NCBI RefSeq assembly: GCF_001012815.1
Contig: NZ_JYJP01000143.1
Coordinates: 1 to 64,000, forward strand
Length of the DNA: 64,000 bases
Origin: Vibrio mexicanus
GTDB taxonomy: Bacteria > Pseudomonadota > Gammaproteobacteria > Enterobacterales > Vibrionaceae
Reading direction: 5' to 3'
The notes under the pieces are model-generated. The model was not told the DNA's origin, did no database searches, and worked only from the letters and a program-made list of their open reading frames with translations. The stretch's first letter is position 1. Each line of letters starts with the position of its first letter. A program made the translations under genes and the position numbers. Of the stretch, positions 37,006 to 45,111 are shown piece by piece.

Positions 37006-38289
37006 CTATGGCTGAACGCGGCGTAGTACCACTTTCAACGCTTCGAAGTCATTCGCTAGATCTTCAGACAGAAGCTCCATCGCCGCATGTTTAGCAAGCG
37101 GGCCAGGCAGGTCGATGTCTGATTCTAGGATCTCATCAACGACTTCTTTGAACTTCGCTGGATGCGCAGTACACAGGAACAGACCAGTTTCACCTTCTTG
37201 CAGCTGATCTTCTAGTACACGGTAAGCAATCGCACCATGTGGCTCACATAGGTAGCCTAAGCTGTTTAGGTCGCGAACTGACTCAGCACTTTGCTCGTCG
37301 CTCACTGCACCTTTACCCAGTGTATCTAAGCCCCAGCCTTTCAGCTGGCATAGTTCTTCGATACGTGGCCAGTTATTTGGTTGACTTACGTCCATCGCGT
37401 TTGAAGTCGTCGCAACAGTTGGTTTCGGATCCCACTTGCCTGTTTCAAGGTAGCGTGGCACCGTATCGTTAGCGTTGGTTGCTGCGATAAAGCGTTTAAT
37501 TGGAAGGCCCATTGCCTTAGCTAGCAAACCCGCAGTCAAGTTACCGAAGTTACCACTTGGTACGGACACAACTAGGTTCTCGCGTTGTGCTTTCGTTAGC
37601 TGAGAGGCTGCTTCAAAGTAGTAACAGATTTGCGCCATTAAACGGCTGATGTTGATTGAGTTCGCCGAGTTTAAGCCAATCTCTTCACGCAGTGCTGCGT
37701 CATCAAACGCTTGCTTAACGAGTGCCTGACAAGCATCAAAGTCACCGTCGATTGCGACTGTGTGGATGTTCTTACCTAGCGTACAGAATAGCTTCTCTTG
37801 CAGCGGGCTGATTTTACCTTTCGGGTATAGGATAACTACGTTGATATCTTCCATACCGTAGAAAGCGTGGGCAACCGCAGCACCTGTGTCACCAGAGGTC
37901 GCTGTAAGAATAGTGATCTTACCGCCGTTTGATACCGCAGCAAGCGATTGAGCCATGAAGCGGCCACCAAAGTCTTTAAACGCCAGTGTTGGGCCGTGGA
38001 ACAGCTCTAGTGCGTAAACGCCATCCTTAACTTGCTTGATTGGAGCTGGGAACTGGAACGCAGCATCAACCATTGAGTTCACTTTCTCTTCTGCCAACTC
38101 TTCTCCGATCAGTGCAGAAAGAATTTTAGTGCTGCGACTAACGAAATCTTGCTCTAGCAGCGCGTCGATATCATCGAATTTCGGTAACTGCTCTGGGAAA
38201 AATAGACCTTGATTGCGCCCTAAACCTTGGCGAACGGCTTGGCCAAAGGAGACTTGCTCATCATTTTCTTTGATGTTGTAAAGCTTCAT
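37006..38289 (-). CDS. thrC: Threonine synthase
   Basis: PLP enzyme that turns O-phosphohomoserine into threonine, the last step of the pathway. The PLP lysine is in LAFKDFGGRFM, the phosphate loop in SVPSGNFGNLTAGLLAKAMGLP, and TSGDTGAAVAHAF is conserved. Length is 427 residues. Its ATG overlaps the thrB TGA in an ATGA arrangement, so translation is coupled. It is the last gene of thrLABC. Confidence 0.96.
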   Translation of the reverse strand: MKLYNIKENDEQVSFGQAVRQGLGRNQGLFFPEQLPKFDDIDALLEQDFVSRSTKILSALIGEELAEEKVNSMVDAAFQFPAPIKQVKDGVYALELFHGPTLAFKDFGGRFMAQSLAAVSNGGKITILTATSGDTGAAVAHAFYGMEDINVVILYPKGKISPLQEKLFCTLGKNIHTVAIDGDFDACQALVKQAFDDAALREEIGLNSANSINISRLMAQICYYFEAASQLTKAQRENLVVSVPSGNFGNLTAGLLAKAMGLPIKRFIAATNANDTVPRYLETGKWDPKPTVATTSNAMDVSQPNNWPRIEELCQLKGWGLDTLGKGAVSDEQSAESVRDLNSLGYLCEPHGAIAYRVLEDQLQEGETGLFLCTAHPAKFKEVVDEILESDIDLPGPLAKHAAMELLSEDLANDFEALKVVLRRVQP

Positions 38290-39254
38290 AGTGAACTTCC
38301 TGTAACGATCGAACCTTGTTTATCTAGGCGACAAACATGGACGAATCCTTCTTCATTTTGTACATAATTTTGTTCTAGCCAACGAGCAACGCGCTCGGCG
38401 ACTTCTTTATCATTGCAGATAGTAAATAACGTTGGGCCACTACCCGAAATACCTGTCGCTAGTGCGCCAGCAGACAATGCGTATTTGCGAGCTTCTGCAA
38501 AACCAGGGAGCAGTTTCTCACGATATGGTTCAGCGATCACGTCTTTGATCATTTTTGCGGCTAATTCAGGCTGCCCCGAGTGACATGCGTGAATGAAGCC
38601 AGCCAGATGACGACCGTGTGCAATGATGTCTTGACGGCGATATTGAGACGGCAAAATCTCACGCGCTTCTGCTGTTGAAACCTTGATGCCAGGGTAAGCC
38701 ATTACCCAGTACCATTCATCAAAACATGGCACTTCTTGGCTAATAATACCCAGCTCTTCAAGCATAAGCTGAACACCGCCTAAATAACACGGCGCCACAT
38801 TATCGTAATGAATCCCGCCCGAGATCTTACCTTCCATCTCACCCATTAGCGCAAGAAGTTCAGTTTCATTCAGCGGCTGTCCGTGGAAGCGGTTCAACGC
38901 ATCAAGGGCTGCGACAATAGAGCAAGCACTTGAACCCAGACCTGAACCAATTGGCATGTTCTTTTCTAGAGTCATTTCAAGAGGCAGAAGCTCTACCCCT
39001 TTTTTGTCTAGCTCACGAGCAAACACCACCCAGCAATCATAAACAATGTTCTCTTTCGGTTCGGTAGGCAACTTTGAAACAAAGTCACCTGCCGTTTTCA
39101 AGCTGAATGCTTCCGAGTCCGCTTTGACCATGACTCGGTCGCCTAGTAGCGTTCCATCCACTGGAGATACCGCAGCGCCAAGTACATCAAAGCCAACGCT
39201 AACGTTACCGATAGAAGCAGGAGCGTAAACAACAACGTCCATTCCTTTGCTCAT
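38286..39254 (-). CDS. thrB: Homoserine kinase
   Basis: GHMP kinase that phosphorylates homoserine. The ATP-binding motif is PIGSGLGSSACSIVAALDAL, the N terminus VVVYAPASIGNVSVGFDVLG and the C-terminal motif GISGSGPTLFTICN. ATG 39254 (MSKGMDVVV) is chosen since AGGAG lies seven bases before it; the alternative Met at codon 5 has its purines too close. Length is 322 residues. It begins one base after the thrA stop. Confidence 0.96.
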   Translation of the reverse strand: MSKGMDVVVYAPASIGNVSVGFDVLGAAVSPVDGTLLGDRVMVKADSEAFSLKTAGDFVSKLPTEPKENIVYDCWVVFARELDKKGVELLPLEMTLEKNMPIGSGLGSSACSIVAALDALNRFHGQPLNETELLALMGEMEGKISGGIHYDNVAPCYLGGVQLMLEELGIISQEVPCFDEWYWVMAYPGIKVSTAEAREILPSQYRRQDIIAHGRHLAGFIHACHSGQPELAAKMIKDVIAEPYREKLLPGFAEARKYALSAGALATGISGSGPTLFTICNDKEVAERVARWLEQNYVQNEEGFVHVCRLDKQGSIVTGSSL

Positions 39255-39255
39255 C

Positions 39256-41715
39256 TTAAACTCCTAATTTCCAACCTAAAGTACGCATTACGTCTGCAAA
39301 CACACCAGCAGCGGTCACTTCAGTACCTGCACCGTAACCACGAAGTACCAGTGGGATTGGTTGGTAGTAGCGGCTGTAGAAGGCTAGTGCATTCTCGCCA
39401 TCTTTGATCTTGTACATAGGATCGTTTTCATCAACGGCTGCAATGCGAACTTTACATTTACCATCAAGGATTTCCCCAACGTAGCGAAGCACTTTTCCTT
39501 CTTTGCCTGCGTCTTCTGCAAGCTGCTTAAAGTATGCATCCGCTTCAGGTAAGCGAGCCATAAACTCTTCAACACTGCCCGAGTCATCGAAACCTGGTGG
39601 AAGCGCTTGGTCCACTTCAACGTCTTCAAGCTCAAGGTTCATGCCTGCTTCACGAGCAAGAATTAACAGCTTACGCGCCACATCCATGCCTGACAGGTCA
39701 TCACGAGGGTCAGGTTCAGTGAAACCATTATCTTTCGCGATGTTTGTCGCTTGGCTCAAAGTCATACCTTCATCAAGCTTGCCGAAGATGTAAGACAGAG
39801 ATCCAGAAAGGATGCCATTAAATTTCTCTAACTCGTCACCTGCTGAGATTAGGTTCTGTAGGTTTTCGATAACCGGTAGGCCTGCACCAACCGTTGTTTC
39901 ATACATTAGTTTACGGCGAGAGCTACGCGCAACCTCGCGAAGCTGATGGTAGTAAGCCATGCTCGCTGTATTGGCTTTCTTGTTTGGTGTTACAACGTGG
40001 AAACCCGCAGCAAGGAACTCTGCATACTGATTAGCAATTGACTCGCTTGATGTACAGTCGACTAATACAGGGTTAATGATGTGGTTGCGCTGAACTAAAG
40101 AGATTAGACGCGGTAGGCTGAACTCTTCTGTAGAGCTCGCCATGCGATCACGCCAGTGCTCAAGCGGCAGGCCGTTACTATCAAGCAGTAAGCCTTTGCT
40201 GTTTGCCAGACCACACACGCGAATCACGATGCCTTTTTCCGCCAGTTTCGCTTGCTGACGCTGAATTTGGTCTACCAATTCACCACCAACGCCGCCAACA
40301 CCAACAACAAACACATCTAGGAAGTGTTTAGAGTTAAATAGGTTCTCGTGACACGCTTTAATTGCTTCCGAGATTTTATCTTCAGGGATTACCGCGGAAA
40401 TTGCGCGCTCAGAAGAGCCCTGTGCGATAGCAACAATGTTGACATTCACTTCCGCCAATGAAGCAAAGAACTGAGATGCAACGCCGCGAGATGTTCTCAT
40501 GCCATCACCAACCAGCGTGACAATAGAAACATTATCAATGAACTCTACTGGCTCAAGCAGGCCATCTTTAAGTTCAAGTTCAAAGGCTTCACTCAGTACT
40601 TGCTGAGCTTTTGCTTTGTCAGCCGCTTCGATACAGAAGCTGATGCTGTACTCAGAAGAAGATTGGGTGATAAGGACAATAGAGACACCCGCTGAAGACA
40701 TCGCTCCAAATACGCGGCTAGCCATGCCAACCATACCTTTCATGCCCGGGCCTGAAACGTTCACCATAGTCAGATCGTTTAACGTAGTAATACCTTTGAT
40801 GGCAAGATTATCTTCACCAGTATCTTGACCAATCAGTGTACCTGCACCTTGCGGGTTAAAGCTGTTCTTGATTAAGCATGGGATGTGGAATTGAGCAATC
40901 GGTGCGATAGTTTTCGGATGCAGAACGGAAGCACCGAAGTAAGAAAGCTCCATCGCTTCTTGGTAGCTCAGAGATTTTAACAGACGAGCATCGTCGACTA
41001 AACGAGGGTCACAGTTGTAGACGCCATCAACGTCAGTCCAGATTTCACAACAATCTGCGCGCAGACACGCTGCTAGTACTGCTGCTGAATAGTCGGAACC
41101 ATTACGTCCAAGCGTGACTAACTCACCTTTATCATTACCAGCAGTGAAACCAGGCATGATGTTGACGTGGCCTTGTGGTAGTGGGTTCTGTTTGAAGTTC
41201 TGAGTCGACACCTCAACATCGACCATAGCTTCAAGGTGGTCACCTTGTGCATACAAGTATTGAACCGGGTCGATCAAGCTCGCAGGTTGGCCTTTCGCTT
41301 CCAATACGGCTTTCATCAATTGAATCGAGATACGCTCGCCTTTACTGATGATTCGAGCGTTGACATTGTTTGGGCACATGCCTAACAGATCGATGCCATG
41401 AACGAATTGGCGTAGCTGAGACAATGATGTTTTTACTTGGTTATCGAAGCCGCTACCATCAACGTTAGGTAGAACCGCTTTGATATCGCTAAATAGTGAT
41501 TTAAATGAAGATTCAAGTTCCGCAATTTGCAGCTCAGCTTCCCCATTACGCAGCGCACCTTCAATTACCGCTACCAACTTGTTGGTTGTTTTACCCGGTG
41601 CCGATAGTACGACTGCTACCTCTTCTTGTTGAGCATTGTTAGCAATGATATCTGCCGCTCTTAAAAAACGATCTGCATCTGCTAACGATGAGCCTCCAAA
41701 CTTTAATACTCGCAT
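39256..41715 (-). CDS. thrA: Bifunctional aspartokinase I/homoserine dehydrogenase I
   Basis: Catalyses the first and third steps from aspartate to threonine. N-terminal aspartokinase: MRVLKFGGSSLADADRF, the active region FTAGNDKGELVTLGRNGSDYSAAVLAA (GRNGSDYSA core), then two ACT domains for threonine inhibition (about 320-460). C-terminal homoserine dehydrogenase: GVGGVGGELVDQI nucleotide motif, then YETTVGAGLPVIENLQNLISAGDELEKFNGILSGSLSYIFG. Length 819 residues matches E. coli (820). Control is by attenuation at thrL upstream. No frameshift. Confidence 0.97.
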   Translation of the reverse strand: MRVLKFGGSSLADADRFLRAADIIANNAQQEEVAVVLSAPGKTTNKLVAVIEGALRNGEAELQIAELESSFKSLFSDIKAVLPNVDGSGFDNQVKTSLSQLRQFVHGIDLLGMCPNNVNARIISKGERISIQLMKAVLEAKGQPASLIDPVQYLYAQGDHLEAMVDVEVSTQNFKQNPLPQGHVNIMPGFTAGNDKGELVTLGRNGSDYSAAVLAACLRADCCEIWTDVDGVYNCDPRLVDDARLLKSLSYQEAMELSYFGASVLHPKTIAPIAQFHIPCLIKNSFNPQGAGTLIGQDTGEDNLAIKGITTLNDLTMVNVSGPGMKGMVGMASRVFGAMSSAGVSIVLITQSSSEYSISFCIEAADKAKAQQVLSEAFELELKDGLLEPVEFIDNVSIVTLVGDGMRTSRGVASQFFASLAEVNVNIVAIAQGSSERAISAVIPEDKISEAIKACHENLFNSKHFLDVFVVGVGGVGGELVDQIQRQQAKLAEKGIVIRVCGLANSKGLLLDSNGLPLEHWRDRMASSTEEFSLPRLISLVQRNHIINPVLVDCTSSESIANQYAEFLAAGFHVVTPNKKANTASMAYYHQLREVARSSRRKLMYETTVGAGLPVIENLQNLISAGDELEKFNGILSGSLSYIFGKLDEGMTLSQATNIAKDNGFTEPDPRDDLSGMDVARKLLILAREAGMNLELEDVEVDQALPPGFDDSGSVEEFMARLPEADAYFKQLAEDAGKEGKVLRYVGEILDGKCKVRIAAVDENDPMYKIKDGENALAFYSRYYQPIPLVLRGYGAGTEVTAAGVFADVMRTLGWKLGV

Positions 41716-41748
41716 CCCTTCCTCTCCAAAATGGTCAATTTTTTACAT

Positions 41749-41790
41749 AAAAAAAGGCCTGTATCTTCATGGGATACAGGCCTTTTTTTG
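41749..41790 (-). terminator. thr operon attenuator terminator
   Basis: Strong hairpin GGCCTGTATC/GATACAGGCC with A and T runs extending the stem; on the minus strand it is followed by a run of seven T. It lies between thrL and thrA, where ribosome stalling on thrL would prevent it from forming. Confidence 0.93.
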
Positions 41791-41802
41791 AATTTCTTTC
41801 GC

Positions 41803-41856
41803 TTAGCAGCCTGCCCCAACAATGCGAATGTCGGTAATAATAATGGTTGTGGTCAT
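41803..41856 (-). CDS. thrL: thr operon leader peptide
   Basis: Seventeen-residue peptide MTTTIIITDIRIVGAGC, with four threonines and five isoleucines. Shortage of charged tRNA-Thr or tRNA-Ile would stall the ribosome and block the attenuator just downstream, letting thrABC be transcribed. Position, composition and terminator are as in the E. coli thr operon, although the sequence differs. Confidence 0.92.
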   Translation of the reverse strand: MTTTIIITDIRIVGAGC

Positions 41857-42150
41857 TACTGTGTTATGGCTGCAAAACATAAATAAGTCGTCGTTGTGTT
41901 TACTTGCTTACCCTACGTGTACCTTATTTGGTGGCCGAGAGTCAATTAAAAGTTAAAAATAATTGCGAATTAAGAAAATATCGTCATCAAAACAATCCAA
42001 AATCAACTGGATAAACTAACAAAATCATTAATTGCAACATGTGACATATAATAATAACAAAAAGCTATATAAAAGTTTCAACTTTTAAACGGGAAATGTG
42101 CTTTAATTAGTGAACGTATAAAAATAAACAACAAATCCAAGGAGTGGTTC
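41857..42150. other. AT-rich divergent region thrL / outer-membrane-like gene
   Basis: About 290 bases containing the thr promoter and that of the gene at 42151. The only clear structure is a perfect palindrome at 42070-42087, arms TAAAAGTT and AACTTTTA around TC, which may be an operator. Confidence 0.45.
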
Positions 42151-42609
42151 ATGAAAACGTTCGTGTTTTTTTTCACGCTTTGGTTTAGTTGCTTAAGTTT
42201 TGCCTCTAATCTACCAGCCTTACCTTCCCAGCAAAAGCAGTCTCCTCACGGCTTATACTTGTCGAGTGAACATGCCAACAGCCAGTTCGATAGTTGGAAG
42301 ATTGATGGTGGTTACTCTTACAACCTGTTCAAGAAAATCGATCTTTATGTCGGGGCACGAATCGATAATTCCGACAACGTGAATGAGAGCGGTATTGTGA
42401 GTGGTGTGAATTACCAAGTTAACCATCGCGTATCGGTAAAAAGTACGCTTCACAGTTATTCAGAAGTGACCAACGAAACACGAAACAACGCCATGTCGGC
42501 AGAGCTGTCGAGCCGTTTAAGATTAACGGAGAATCTCGACTTGCATGCCACTCTTGATTATCAAGAATGGCAGCAAGGTGTAGAATTTGGACTAGGCTTT
42601 CGCTTTTAG
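42151..42609 (+). CDS. Small outer-membrane beta-barrel-like protein, unknown function
   Basis: The 152-residue product has a Sec signal peptide (MKTFVFFFTLWFSCLSFAS). The remainder alternates polar and hydrophobic residues (WKIDGGYSYNLFKKIDLYVGARIDN, RVSVKSTLHSYSEV, NLDLHATLDYQEW) and ends GLGFRF, with a terminal Phe as in outer-membrane barrels. About eight beta strands would fit. A good ribosome site (AAGGAGTGGTTC) precedes the ATG. I do not recognise a named family. It converges with the RraA-like gene, their stop codons overlapping by four bases. Confidence 0.7.
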   Translation: MKTFVFFFTLWFSCLSFASNLPALPSQQKQSPHGLYLSSEHANSQFDSWKIDGGYSYNLFKKIDLYVGARIDNSDNVNESGIVSGVNYQVNHRVSVKSTLHSYSEVTNETRNNAMSAELSSRLRLTENLDLHATLDYQEWQQGVEFGLGFRF

Positions 42610-43090
42610 TCCCAAGTTAACGCTTCTTTCGACATCAACACGCCATTCCAATCCGCGTAGATGTAATCCCCAGGTTGAACCATCTGTCTGTGCATAGTGA
42701 GTGTCACGTTCACTTCACCAGCCCCACGCTTCTCTGTTTTGAATGGACAAGCCGCTAACGCTTTAATCCCCAGATCCATCTCTGCCATCATGCGACATCA
42801 CGAACAGCGCCATTAATAATGATCCCTTCCCATCCATTTTCGATGGCTTTAATGGCCAGTTGGTCTCCCAATAAAGCTCTCTGACAAGAGCCATTTCCAT
42901 CAACAACTAAGACTTTACCTTTACCATCCGTTGCGACTAACTCTTTGACTTTGGAATTGTCGTGATAGCAACGCACTGTCACAATTTGACCCCAGAAGGC
43001 ATTTCTTGCTCCAAAGTTCTGCAACGGCAAGTTTAACAAAGTCACTTTGTCTTCATGCTGATCGCATATATCCGGCGTAATATCTTCCAT
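42606..43090 (-). CDS. RraA-like protein (frameshifted)
   Basis: RraA/HMG-aldolase fold. E. coli RraA binds and inhibits RNase E; other family members are 4-hydroxy-4-methyl-2-oxoglutarate aldolases. The matching parts are NFGARNAFWGQIVTVRC, LVVDGNGSCQRALLGDQLA and WEGIIINGAVRDVA, then after the break MDLGIKALAACPFK and GDYIYADWNGVLMS. A lost A near 42789 (GCAATGATG read as GCATGATG) splits it; restored length is 161 residues, the same as E. coli RraA. The second of two tandem ATGs (43090) is better spaced from GGAGG. It may be a paralogue rather than RraA itself, so no symbol is given. Confidence 0.82.
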
Positions 43091-43117
43091 CATTCCTCCA
43101 TGACAAGTTTTATAAAT

Positions 43118-43506
43118 CTAGTTTTGGCAGCGTTGTTCCATGCTACCAATCAATATTTCTGTTTCATCTTTTAAACATGAGAGCAAAAAAATTTGTCCTT
43201 TCTCAACAAAATAGATCGCATTTTGATGGTATTTGCGGCCGAGCTCGACTGCAGTTTGCCTATCAAGTTCACACGCAAAGCTCTCTTCTGACCATGCAAA
43301 CAATACGTCTCCGACACACACATTCACCCAGCGGCAAGACAATAACTCACCTTCCAACCGGTCATTTTCAATTAAGTTATCTTGGTCACTAGCCTTATAC
43401 TACGAGGGTTCCAAGCGGTTACTACGGCATAACTTTCGAAAGATGGTAACGTTGAGAATCGAAAATAAGGATCACAATAAGCATCCCAAAGTTTTTTATC
43501 AATCAC
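43118..43506 (-). CDS. DUF3293 family protein (frameshifted)
   Basis: The C-terminal 79 residues (43118-43357) are open. The N-terminal part lies in another frame, starting at GTG 43506 (MIDKKLWDAYCDPYF) and carrying SYAVVTAWNPRS, the mark of DUF3293. Adding one C near 43384 (AGGCCTAGT read as AGGCTAGT) joins them through SIRPSDQDNLIENDRLEGELL into about 129 residues. Function is unknown. It is 28 bases upstream of the RraA-like gene and probably co-transcribed with it. Confidence 0.72.
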
Positions 43507-43566
43507 CCTGATTTACCACCGTTCTATATCTGACTACTACTATTAGTATTTGTTACATTTCAACTA

Positions 43567-43580
43567 TTGATGTAAATCAA
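43567..43580. promoter_or_regulatory. FNR-binding site upstream of arcA
   Basis: TTGAT-GTAA-ATCAA matches the FNR consensus TTGATNNNNATCAA exactly. In E. coli, arcA is activated by FNR when oxygen is absent, so this site is expected in function. It is about 255 bases before the arcA start. Confidence 0.85.
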
Positions 43581-43609
43581 CAAAATGTATGGAATTAACA
43601 TTATGCCGT

Positions 43610-43625
43610 TGTTAGCATGCTGTTA
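43610..43625 (+). promoter_or_regulatory. ArcA-type direct repeat upstream of arcA
   Basis: TGTTA-GCATGC-TGTTA: two TGTTA elements 11 bases apart, the spacing of the ArcA-P direct-repeat box. A reversed copy, TTAACA, lies at 43595-43600. This suggests ArcA controls its own gene. Confidence 0.6.
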
Positions 43626-43835
43626 ACATTATAGAATCCGCGTCAACGACTAACGGAATCATAGAAGGCTGTTGTTACTTTTAGTCTCTTCAGTACACCA
43701 AGGAAGGCGGGCAAACCAAAAGCAGTGTTTTTTTAACAACTTTGGTTTATTATCAAGATTACATTACCTGTATGTTATTTTTTGCCTAGAATTTATTCTG
43801 TTAGCACAAATTTTTCACAAGTTTAGGTACCGCCA

Positions 43836-44552
43836 ATGCAAACCCCGCAGATTCTCATCGTAGAAGATGAGCAAGTAACTCGTAACACTCTAAAGAGTAT
43901 TTTTGAAGCAGAGGGATACGCTGTTTTTGAGGCCAGCGATGGTGAAGAGATGCACCAAGTTCTGTCTGATAACCAAGTAAACTTAGTTATCATGGATATC
44001 AACTTACCTGGTAAAAATGGCCTGTTGCTCGCTCGTGAGCTTCGTGAGCAAGCAAACGTTGCACTTATGTTCTTAACAGGTCGTGACAACGAAGTAGACA
44101 AAATCCTAGGTCTTGAGATCGGTGCAGATGACTACATCACTAAGCCGTTCAACCCTCGCGAATTAACAATTCGTGCACGTAACCTACTTAGCCGCTCAAT
44201 GAACGCTTCAGCAGTGACAGAAGAAAAACGTTCAGTAGAGAAATACGAGTTCAACGGTTGGGTTCTAGACATCAACAGCCGCTCTCTAGTGAGTCCAAGT
44301 GGCGATGGTTACAAACTACCTCGTTCAGAATTCCGTGCTCTACTGCACTTCTGTGAGAATCCAGGCAAAATCCAAACTCGCGCAGACCTTCTTAAGAAGA
44401 TGACTGGCCGTGAGCTTAAGCCTCATGACCGTACTGTAGATGTGACAATCCGTCGTATCCGTAAGCATTTCGAGTCTGTATCTGGTACACCAGAAATCAT
44501 CGCGACCATTCACGGTGAAGGCTACCGTTTCTGTGGCGAACTTGAAGAGTAA
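43836..44552 (+). CDS. arcA: Response regulator ArcA
   Basis: OmpR-type regulator of aerobic and anaerobic metabolism, phosphorylated by ArcB. The receiver domain has the acidic pocket (VEDE), Asp54 (VIMDINLPG) and Lys in YITKPFNPREL. The C-terminal winged helix has HDRTVDVTIRRIRKHFE and IATIHGEGYRF. Length is 238 residues, the same as E. coli. Regulatory sites for FNR and ArcA lie upstream; arcB lies about 550 bases downstream on the other strand, unlike E. coli, where the two genes are far apart. Confidence 0.97.
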   Translation: MQTPQILIVEDEQVTRNTLKSIFEAEGYAVFEASDGEEMHQVLSDNQVNLVIMDINLPGKNGLLLARELREQANVALMFLTGRDNEVDKILGLEIGADDYITKPFNPRELTIRARNLLSRSMNASAVTEEKRSVEKYEFNGWVLDINSRSLVSPSGDGYKLPRSEFRALLHFCENPGKIQTRADLLKKMTGRELKPHDRTVDVTIRRIRKHFESVSGTPEIIATIHGEGYRFCGELEE

Positions 44553-44604
44553 TCGACTCGATAAGATTTGCGTGTAGGTGTTGTAACTCCTACGCCAGAA
44601 AAAT

Positions 44605-44636
44605 TGAAAAGGGCTGATATTTATCAGCCCTTTTTT
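44605..44636 (+). terminator. Terminator of arcA
   Basis: Perfect stem AAAAGGGCTGATA/TATCAGCCCTTTT with a two-base centre and a T run. It may also serve the convergent lipoprotein gene. Confidence 0.92.
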
Positions 44637-44657
44637 GTACTTGTGAATCGAACTCGC

Positions 44658-45107
44658 TTAATAAACCGTGTCGATTTCGACGTCCGACTCTACCAATAAG
44701 TAGTTTTGCTCGAGATCAGTAAGCTCAACCGCTATATCCACGGTTTCCTCACTATTTACATCCATGACCCATTTGAACGCCACTTCCCACTGAGTGTCAC
44801 TATGGGCGCGCAGCTCAGCAGATTCCGCGTCGATCAGCCAAATTTGTTCTCCTTGGCGTATCGTAATGTCAGTCACATTAAGATCGGCAGGTAACGTACT
44901 GCTTGATTCTAAGTAAATGGCACCATGAAGGTTAGTCTCTTCAGGCTCACCAATTTTGGGCATCATATCCACCCAAAGATTACTCTTAATGGCAATGTCG
45001 CTGCCTTGAATAGAAGCCTGATTATTTGCCTGCCAATTAATATCATTAACTGACGCACACCCTGTTAACGCTGCAGCAAGTAATGTTAGTGACGCTAGTT
45101 TTTTCAT
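44658..45107 (-). CDS. Putative lipoprotein downstream of arcB
   Basis: A 149-residue protein with a lipoprotein signal peptide (MKKLASLTLLAAALTGC, lipidated Cys17). The mature part is acidic and rich in beta-forming residues (WLIDAESAELRAHSDTQWEVAFKWVMDV). The residue after Cys is Ala, so outer-membrane sorting is expected. No family recognised. It begins four bases after the arcB stop, so it is almost certainly translated from the arcB message, which makes a link to envelope or redox sensing possible but unproven. Confidence 0.75.
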   Translation of the reverse strand: MKKLASLTLLAAALTGCASVNDINWQANNQASIQGSDIAIKSNLWVDMMPKIGEPEETNLHGAIYLESSSTLPADLNVTDITIRQGEQIWLIDAESAELRAHSDTQWEVAFKWVMDVNSEETVDIAVELTDLEQNYLLVESDVEIDTVY

Positions 45108-45111
45108 ACAG

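Larger units (their letters stand above)
43507..43835. promoter_or_regulatory. arcA promoter region
   Basis: A 329-base region before arcA. It contains a perfect FNR box and an ArcA-type direct repeat (listed separately), then a leader of roughly 200 bases with no reading frame that I can support. A TATAGA near 43631 is a possible -10. Confidence 0.6.
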
